In this document: one piece after another, positions 1-9,200 of the stretch
Position numbering within the stretch: position 1 is the stretch's first letter
Layout of the letters: every line of letters starts with the position of its first letter
NCBI GenBank assembly: GCA_028564705.1
Contig: JAPXFQ010002620.1
Coordinates: 1,178,001 to 1,242,000 of the forward strand
From: Apricaphanius iberus
Lineage: Eukaryota; Chordata; Actinopteri; Cyprinodontiformes; Aphaniidae
Direction: 5' to 3'
DNA: 64,000 nucleotides
The notes under the pieces: model-generated
Database searches by the model: none
Told to the model about the DNA's origin: nothing
What the model saw: only the letters and a program-made list of their open reading frames with translations
Translations under genes and position numbers: made by a program

Positions 1-380
1 TAAATTAAAGTTATTTTGACAAAATATAGTATAATCTGTGCTGCCACGTCCACAAGATAGTCATTTAAAAGTTCACGCCATGCTCAGAACCTATCTGGAA
101 CAAACTTACCCAGAACATAACCTGGTCCGGAGCAGGTTATGTTCAGATTAAGTTGCTATGGTTACTAACAATACTTAAAAGATACCTCCGTTTTTTGGAA
201 CCGGAAGTTGAGTTTATTCACAAACTTACCCTTAAACTTATCTGGATATGTCACACAACTTTTCTTTCTGGAACGGACCTCAGGAGGACTGGAAATCTGA
301 CTTCAATCAGTGAATCCTAACCCTGGTCCTCAAAAGACACTGGCCTGCATGTTTTAGAACTTTCCCTGTTTTAACCTAAC
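1..380. other. Intergenic DNA, nothing recognised
   Basis: No exon, RNA gene or repeat was recognised here. The stretch ends at the 12-base target-site duplication of the SINE that follows. Confidence 0.4.
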
Positions 381-392
381 TGATTCAGATGA

Positions 393-1870
393 GGGCTGCA
401 CGGTGGCGCAGTGGTTAGCGCTGTTGCCTTGCAGCAAGAAGGTCGTGGGTTCGTATCCTGGTCCAGGGTCTTTCTGCATGGAGTTTGCATGTTCTCCCCG
501 TGCATGCGTGGGTTCTCTCCGGGTACTCCGGCTTCCTCCCACAGTCCAAAAACATGCATGATAAGTGAATTGATCACTCTAAATTGTCCCTAGGAATGAA
601 TGTGAGTGTGAATGGTTGTCTGTCTCTCTGTGTTGGCCCTGCAATATGGCGTTATTTATGAGTCTCATTCTTGAGAGAAGAGAGGGCCGTCCTGAGCGCA
701 GACAAATATGTTTTGCAAGCACAAAAGTTAATGTTTGAGCAGATAATATTTTCACTCAGAGATAAATTTAATCTGAGCAAACAATAACCTATTTTGGGCA
801 CACGAAATGCATTTCTGTGTGTGTTCAGATCTGTGCAGAGACACGACTAAAATTGCCTCTCGGGTTCACTTCTCTGCTCTCGCTCGGAGCCGCGTCTGTG
901 CTCAATGCTGTCAACGCGCTCGCTCAACACGGTGCAATGAAATATTTGTGTCACTATTCCAACCAATCACAAGCCTCGGATAGCGTCATCCTGATTGGCT
1001 GCTTCGCAATCACAAGCCTTGGATAACGTTATGCTGATTGGCTGCTTCGCAGCTTCCTGACAACACTGTAAACGGTGGTTCACAGAGCAGTGCCGCTGAT
1101 GGGACCTGAAGGCAACAGGAATTCGTAGTCACTAAATTACGTTTTCGGTTAGTTTTATATTTTCTTAATATTACAAAAAGTATTCATTTATCACCGTCAT
1201 ATGACGGAATTCCAGGTGATTTGACATCTTGTTGGCTAATACAGGGAAACTGCCATCGGAACCGGTCATGACGGTGATAAATGAATACTTTTTGTAATAT
1301 TAAGAAAATATAAAACTAACCGAAAACGTAATTTAGTGACGAAGCTGCGAAGCAGCCAATCAGCATAACGTTATCCAAGGCTTGTGATTGCGAAGCAGCC
1401 AATCAGGATGACGCTATCCGAGGCTTGTGATTGGTTGGAATAGTGACACAAATATTTCATTGCACCGTGTTGAGCGAGCGCGTTGACAGCATTGAGCACA
1501 GACGCGGCTCCGAGCGAGAGCAGAGAAGTGAACCCGAGAGGCAATTTTAGTCGTGTCTCTGCACAGATCTGAACACACACAGAAATGCATTTCGTGTGCC
1601 CAAAATAGGTTATTGTTTGCTCAGATTAAATTTATCTCTGAGTGAAAATATTATCTGCTCAAACATTAACTTTTGTGCTTGCAAAACATATTTGTCTGCG
1701 CTCAGGACGGCCCTCTCTTCTCTCAAGAATGAGACTCATAAATAACGCCATACTGCAACAGACTGGCGTCCTGTTCAGGGTGTACCCTGCCTAACGCCTG
1801 ATAATTGCTGGGATAGGCTCCAGCTGCCCCGTGACCCTGAATTGGATAAGCGGTTAAGTGGATGGATGGA
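393..1870 (+). mobile_element. tRNA-derived SINE, split by a fold-back insertion
   Basis: The head looks like a tRNA-derived pol III promoter: an A-box-like TGGCGCAGTGG at 404-414 and a B-box-like GGTTCGTATCC at 448-458. The body is the very common fish repeat with the segments 'gagtttgcatgttctccc' and 'ctccggcttcctcccacag'. The tail reads 'ggataagcgg' and then GATGGATGGATG. A perfect 12-base target-site duplication (tgattcagatga) lies at 381-392 and 1871-1882, so both ends of the original insertion are intact. The SINE body stops at 644 and resumes at 1759 because a second element landed inside it. Removing that element restores the expected SINE sequence across the junction. Confidence 0.85.
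645..1752. mobile_element. Fold-back (long inverted repeat) DNA element nested in the SINE
   Basis: The outer arms 645-1056 and 1341-1752 (412 bases each) are reverse complements with no mismatch that I could find. A second paired block, 1128-1200 with 1268-1340 (73 bases), continues the stem. A 71-base piece (1057-1127) is present only in the left arm, and the loop is 1201-1267. The ends read TATGGCGTTA. The flanks carry a 6-base duplication CTGCAA (639-644 and 1753-1758). Each arm also holds a direct repeat of about 43 bases ending in 'gattggctgcttcgca'. Both arms encode the same 69-residue open frame by symmetry, which I do not regard as a gene. The class is unknown. A 6-base duplication would suit a Dada-like or Foldback-type element, but this is inference. 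Confidence 0.85.
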
Positions 1871-1882
1871 TGATTCAGATGA

Positions 1883-2776
1883 TTGTAGGGTATTAAACGT
1901 TCTGGTTCTTTTAGGGGTTTTTGTGGCTGGCAAATACAAAGTACCTGCTTCAGGCAATCGTGATCACCACATGAAGTTAAAAGCCTGAAAGCTGTTAAAA
2001 GGTTCAAGATAATCTAATAAAAGAAAATACCTGCTGTTAAATACTTCTACTGTGAAATAAACCCGTTTACCTCGCCATCTCCACAACTGAAGTCAAATAG
2101 AGAACAGTATAATGCACCGTATTAAAGAATTGTTTCAAAGACAACTTTCGTTAAACACCATGAATCCCCAGTTTACTCAATACTCATGCAGATTATGTTG
2201 CTGACAATGCAACTTGCCAGCAGTAAACACTATTCTTTCTCTGAAGACGCTGACGAGGCTCAGGACACCGTCTCTACTTTAGGGCAAACCTGGCCACATG
2301 CAGATGAATTGTATCCAGTCTAGATTTTAAGAGTATATATTGTCTATACCCGTGTGTCCTGACAGAGACCTGGGGGGACCCTGGACAGATCTGTTAAGTC
2401 CATCGCAGGATTTAACAGATCTAATAATTGAAGGAATTTTATGTGTTTTTTTAATTGAACAAACAAAAAAGATTGGAATTTTTTATATTGATTTAATTTT
2501 TTTTTTTAAAGATGTTCTACTTTTGTGCAACTACTGGATTAATATAGCAGTAGACCACCAGGCATTGGTCGAATGAAGTATGATGTAATGTAAAAACTCT
2601 AGAACAAGCAGAAAATATTCCACCAGATTACCTTGATGTATGATTTTATAGTAAGCCTGATAGCTGTAGCTCTATTTAGAGTAAAGCAGTTGTCATGAAA
2701 ATGAACTCCAGCTGGTGTTTGTACAGATAGAAAAAGCATGAGACACCAAACCCACACAGAATTATGTTTTTGATCA
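1883..2776. other. Intergenic DNA, nothing recognised
   Basis: No supported gene or repeat. Short open frames here show no family resemblance. The stretch lies just downstream of ecsit. Confidence 0.4.
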
Positions 2777-2782
2777 TTTATT
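2777..2782 (-). terminator. Polyadenylation signal AATAAA of ecsit
   Basis: The minus strand reads AATAAA about 160 bases beyond the ecsit stop codon (2944-2946). It is the first canonical hexamer I saw after the stop, so it probably sets the end of the transcript. Confidence 0.6.
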
Positions 2783-2943
2783 GGACAACTAAAACTGTAA
2801 GAACATTTTTAAAGCTCTCCTCAGGTTGTGATGTGTTTGGGTGATAAATTACCTACTTTATACAGAAGTCTGACTCGTTTCAGAAGAAACAAATATATCT
2901 CAGTAGAAATAAAGATTTCTTTTCCTGCTCTGTTGTTCAGAGT

Positions 2944-3230
2944 TCATTGTTTCATCCCATGGCTTCTCCTAGACTGCTCATCCACTACAGCCTCATGGTC
3001 TTCAGCAGGCTGTGGGTCTTCCCTCTGGGTTTCTGGAGGAGGCCGATGGCTTTGACCCGACTCTGTCTCCGCTGCTCCTTGCAGTTCCCGACTTCCTGCA
3101 TCCAGGCGGAACAGAGTGGGAACTTTACCCAGGATGGGGTTGTTCTGCTGGAGCCCAGAGATCCACTGGTTGAGAGTGGCCTGGTCACCCTGACTGGTCA
3201 TGCACATGGCAAAGACCGGACCTTCATCCA
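2944..3230 (-). CDS. ecsit: ecsit exon 7 (terminal)
   Basis: Residues 356-450. Starts [20 protein letters not shown] after a split Leu codon and includes [20 protein letters not shown]. It ends in a polar, probably disordered tail, SRRSHGMKQ, then TGA. The tail is the least conserved part, as in other ECSIT proteins. Confidence 0.93.
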
Positions 3231-6200
3231 CTACAAGTTAAATAGATATGTGTCACATACTGTCAGACAATGATCCAGTTACATGAGGTTGGTATGAGGT
3301 TACAGCCATCTTACAGTCGTCCACATCAAAGCTCTCCTCATCCCCAAGATCACGGTCCAAGTCCAGATCGAGCTGGAGTGGATAGTCGAAGCAGCGCTCT
3401 GGATCGTAGGCTTCCTCTACCTGTGGACAGAACAGTTACAGCTGAGGCTGGAGAAAGCTGCAGGTTGGTCACGGTACACATCTTTGTTCTCACCAGGCTG
3501 TTTATCTGGATGTTGCAAGAGTACAATTGATTTTTGAATGTTTCAAGCACTTAGTAGAAAAAAAAAACACATCCAAAAGTCAGATATGTTATAATTAACA
3601 TATAATAATGCTTTATTTCCACATCGGGTGCCCAACTTCTTCTTTCTCTTTCGGCTTTTCCCTAGCGAATCATCTGTCTCCATTTAGTCCTATCCTCTGC
3701 ATTCTCTGACATCACACCAACTAACTTCATGTCTCTTTCACCACATCCATAAATATCATTTTTGCTCTTCCTCTCTGCCTCCTGCCTGGTGGCTCCAACC
3801 TCAGCATCCTTCTACCGATATAATAGTCTTCTCTCCTAAAAACGTGTCCAAATGATCTCAGGCCTTGTCCACACACAGCCGGGTATCTCACAAAATGGAG
3901 ATATTTTTCTACGGTTTGGCCTGTCATCCACATGTAAACGGAGATTTTGGGCATCAAAAACAATTTTTTTTTTAAAAACTCCAGCTAACGTGGAGATTTG
4001 CGTTTTCTCCATTTTTAGTATGTGTGTGTGGACGGCCGAAAACAGAGTTTTAAGAATCGTAACGTCACTATCCATGACACAAAATGCTCAAACATCACTT
4101 GTGCAACCCATTTACTCTCAAAAAACAGCATTTATGCCCTCAGAGCAATGTTGGAATCATCCATTGTTAAAGCGTGTTTTGTTTCTTATCTTCTCCAAGC
4201 TGTATCACTGCTGCGTGCTGAAGATAGAGGATAGAAACATACTCTGAGCGGATAGGATTTGGGAGAACTACTGCCCCCTACAGGTTTGCCTCGTCTATGA
4301 ATGTGCTGAAAAACATTTATCTGGTTACGTGTAGAAGGAGATTTTTTTTTTAAGGAGCGAAGGAAACTGTTTAAAAAAAAACCTGGCTACGTGTGGACAT
4401 GGCTTCAGTCTGGCCTCCATGACCTTATCCCCAAAACATCTAACATGAACTGTCCCTCTGATGTACTCCTGATCCTATCCATCCTCGTCACTCCCAAAGA
4501 GAATCTCAACATCTTGAGTTCTGCAACCTCTAGTTCTGCTTCCTGTCTTTTCTTCATTGGTATTGTCTGTAGACCGTACAACATCACTGGTCTCACTACT
4601 GCCTTGTACACCTTTCCTTTAATAATTGCTGAAACCCTTAATCATACATCACACTTCACACTTTTTTCCACCATTTCCATCCAGCTTGCACATGTTTCTT
4701 CACCTCTTTGCTTTGGACCAGTGACCCAAAGTATTTAAAGTGCTCTACTTTCTTCACTTCCATTTCCTGTAACTGAACCGTTCTACTTGTGTCTTTCTCA
4801 TTTATACACATGCATTCTGTCTTGCTGCGACTGATCTTCATTTCTATCTTTTCAGTCTTCAGGATCTTGTTGAAGAACGTAGTCAAAAACTCTACTGCCA
4901 TCTATCTTACACACTTCCATACGTCCACAAGTATGTCATCAGAACCAACTGGCTTTCCTCACTTCATCCTTACTTATCTCAGCTACTCCCTGATCCACAA
5001 CAATCACGTCGTCTACTCTACATTCTCTTTTGTTTCATATCAGCTCTTAAGTACTCCTTCCATCTTAACATCACACTCTTGGTATCTGTCAGTACATTTC
5101 CACCCCTATCCTTAATTACTGTAACCTGTTGTACATCCTTCCAATCACTGTGTCTCTGCCTTGCGAACCTATACAAACCATTCTTTCCCTCCTTACTATC
5201 CAACCTAGCATTCAGGTAATCCTATGTCCTTTGCCACGTCTACCTTTACCATGCAATTCATCTCCCTGTACTCCTGTCTGCTTTCCTCAGTCCTCTCAGT
5301 GTCGCACTTCTTCTTCGCAAACTTCTTTCTCTGTATGTTCCTGGACTTCATCGTTCCACCACCAAGTAGCCTTATCTACTGTCCTCCTTCCAGGTGACAC
5401 CCTATGTACCCTCCTACCTATCTCCCTAATCACATTAGCAGTAGCTGTCCAGTCATCAGGGACCACATTTTGACCACCAAGAGCCTATCTCAGCTCCTCC
5501 CTGAACACCTCACAACACTCTTCTCAGGTTTCATCACTTGGTCCTTTGCTCTGTCTTTGTTCTCTTCACCTTCCTCACTATCAGTTTCATCCTACAGACC
5601 ACCATCCTATGCTGTGTAACTACACGCTCACCAACACCTACTTTGCAGTCACTAATCTCCTTTAGATCATGTCTACATAAGATGTAGTCCACCCGAGTGC
5701 TCCTTCTTCCACTTTTACAAGTCACCTTATGTTCCCGCCTCTTTTGGAAGAAAGTATTTACAATAACAACAGACAGAATCCAGAGCGAACTGTTTACTAG
5801 GCTTAATCGAGGAATAGCAAGGAAAGGCTGAAGTTGTTCTATACTTTACCAGCGGTTTTGTCTATGGCGTTATCCAGGTTCTCATAACACTGAAAGCACA
5901 TTCACACACTTTTTTTTTAAATGTGGCGTTCTGAATCCATCAGTGTTCTAGGTGTAAATCTACCCGAGTCAACATGGCCAGGATGAAAATGGTGAAAAGA
6001 GCCCAGGTCAGAGGTTAGGTTTAAACAATCAATAAAAGAATTCATGAATAACACAGGTCATCTTTAAGTAATTCTGCCTTTAATTGATTGTATCTAACCA
6101 CCAACCAAGGCTTGTTCTGCCTTTCTCCTCTGTAGTCATTTACATCCCAAGGTTTCATTTATTTATTTCATTTTGAGCACTTTTTGGTTCCATATAGGTA

Positions 6201-9200
6201 CAGTTTGATTTGAACTGTTATTGTACACACACACAAAAAAATAGTATCTTTTTTACTTTGTTTTAATTTGACAGTTTGGTACATTCAGTGAACAAAGATA
6301 TGTACCAAACCAGGATTTTTGGCATAGTGTTATAGCCCTGGACCATCTTTGCTCTGACTGCGGTGGAATGGTTCATTCAGAAGCACATAATTAAAACTAA
6401 GTCTTGTTTTTCACTGTGAAGCGGTCTTCTCCTTACAATTCCAAACAATGTATATTCAGTCCTTTCTTTCTGTTAACATTGTTGCATTTCTTTCGTTGTA
6501 ATCTTCCAAACTTGTGAACATTTTCGTCTATTTCTTGGTCTAACCTTTGGGTCAAACTGCTGAGATGATCGCACTAAGGGGGAGGTTGGTTTGTGGTAAA
6601 TGTTTTTTCCTTCAGCTCAGGGTAGAATGATGGCCTCCAAGAAGCTGAAGATTAAGTAATCAATGAATTTGATTAGCAGCAAATAACTGTTGCAAAATGC
6701 AACTAGTAGCTACAGATAGCTGTTCATGACCTGCTTCTGTGAGTTGACTTTATTTGACAATTTCTGCTGAAGTCAGTTCTACCTCATTGCTAAGAGTATA
6801 CTTTTATTTCCCAATACATTAAAATAATCAAATTTAATGTGTGAAAAACTATGTATTTTAATGGAAAACAGCCTGCAGGTTGGATAGAAGTAGTTTCCTT
6901 AATAAACTGTTAACATTTGACCACTTCATGCATATTAGGACTTAACATGTACCACCGAATCTGCACATACAACATTATGAAATGCAAAAGAGCAAATTTA
7001 CAAACTTTTTCTTCAGGTGGCGTGGGGTCAGCTCTGAGGATGTAGTAGTAGACGCATGTCTTCCTCAGCCACAGGGGGAAGGGCCCCTCCACAAACACAG
7101 GCTTGTTTGGGTTATGCTTGGCCAGCAGCTCCATCTGGCTGGGGCTCTGGATACCTGACATCAGGGCAGGACAGTAGGAGTAAAATGCAGAACATACATT
7201 ATGGTAACTTTAGTATTTGCTCTTTATCTGAGCATGATTCTATAAAACAAACTGCATATCTGACCTAAAAACACAAGATTTGACTTGAGATCTCCAGCTT
7301 TTTTTCTAAAAAGTAAACTCCATACCTACAATATGTGGAAGGTTGATTTCTTCCCCCCTTTCAGTGAGGTCTGTGTAGGGCAGCTGTTGGGAAGAGCAAA
7401 GCAACACAGTGTAGTTCTCATTTAGAGATGCTTCACATTTTCACAAGTTCAGAAAGTCAAAAATAGTGTGGATTAAATTTAATGGGAAGAGTTTTTTGAT
7501 ATTCTATGTTCCATGTTATGCTGCCAAGTAAAAAAATAAAATAAATGAGAACAAAAGCATATAGGACACGCCATTGACCACCAACACCTATCAGTTTTCT
7601 TCTAACAGTAAATATACAAGAGAACTGTTGTTTGGTTGTATTATGGAGACTGCACATAGGGGTCGCATTCACCAAATACTTTCCATATTTGTAATGGAAA
7701 ATGATCTTTACTCATAATTTTTCACCACACTCTATTACCCTATGGAACAACAGATACATTCTGCATTGAAACAAATCACTTTTTTTAATGAATGGCAAGA
7801 GAGAAATATTTGGTCAGTATTTAGTATTTTGGATAACTCTGGCAATTTTCTTAATTATGAGTATCTTTGTTAAAAGTACAGTTTCAGACCAAGCAAGTCA
7901 GTTTACACCAAACTTATCCAAGCTATTCCATTGGGATTAATTAATTTAATAAAATGCATATTATTATATCAATGATTTACTCCACAACTACCATCCTTAT
8001 TAGTAAAAGAAATCTCAATATTAGATTAAAAATGTGACAATGCATTTTTGAGAAAGATCTTAAACTGTAATATTTATACCGAAAAACCAAATAAAAATAA
8101 CATCTTGCACAAATTTGATCATGCTACAGTTAAGATATTTATGACATTATATTTAAAATTCCCTATTTTTCCGAAAATTAAAGAAACTCATTTTAAAAAT
8201 AATGAATGATATCTATCCATCTAAAGAATTACTCAGATTACGCTTTAAAATTAATGATAACACATGCACCTTTTGTAATAATGACGTTGAAACCACGGAA
8301 CATTTATTTTTTTCATGTCCATATATACAGGTATTTTGGGTGGATCTACACAAAGGGTTGGAAAAAATATTCCCATTATTAGAACCATTTACCATTGATA
8401 ATATTACCTTTGGGGTAGTGATTTAATTAACTTAACTTAATTCTCTGTCTTGCAAAATTTAATATACATAAATATAATTACATAAAAGTCCCCCCTACTT
8501 AGAATCTTTATTTGTGAATTTAAACTGTATCTAGATTCATTAAAATTGCTTAAAGAAAAAAAATCAGTAATGATATGCAATAAACTTGTAGCTCTTCCCC
8601 TTATTTTAGTTTCGTGATATATTTTGCCTTTTTCTCATTTTGCGTCTTATTTGTTTCTCGTTTTTATTTAGTTTTCTCTATATATGTGTTTTTATATATG
8701 AATATATATATACTCACACTCAACTTTTTCTATGTGTTATTCCATATATTTTGTCTGTTTATTGGTTCCCTCTGGCAGTCACTTTCTAAAATTTGTATTT
8801 CATTTAATGTATACCATCTCTTGTTTTGTACTATGTTCAATAAAATAAATAAATAAATAAAATAAATAAAACAACCTCTTCCGAAGGTTTATTTTGATAT
8901 GCGTCATTCATGTGCGTTTACGTCGCGTAATGACGTCGGTGGAAAGGCTGTTAGAAATGGGCACATTCGCGAACGGCTCCCTAGACTACTAACCATAGTG
9001 TTCTCACTGTTGACCCCATGAAAGGTTAAGGATTAGTTGCTAGTGTTAGTGCTTAGAGGCTAATATTCAGTGGTTTCGGATGCAGGGCTGGATTGGCTGG
9101 CAATTAGCTTGCTAAAGCCACAAACGGCATAATTTCTTCTTCTGACTTTACAGCGGCTGGCCAACAACTTGAGGTGCACTACCGCCTCCTTCTGGACCGT

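Larger units (their letters stand above)
3421..7005. other. ecsit intron 5
   Basis: About 3.6 kb. It is filled at one end by an RTE-like LINE relic carrying a nested MITE (separate entries). From 5766 to 7005 I recognised no gene or repeat. Confidence 0.5.

Noticed and set aside
817..1580. Two identical 69-residue open frames on opposite strands
   Set aside because: They are the same sequence in the two arms of the fold-back element. There is no domain, start context or family match, so I treat them as a by-product of the palindrome.
393..1870. SINE head as a tRNA gene
   Set aside because: It has A- and B-box-like sequences but no cloverleaf. The flanking 12-base duplication and tail show a retroposed SINE.
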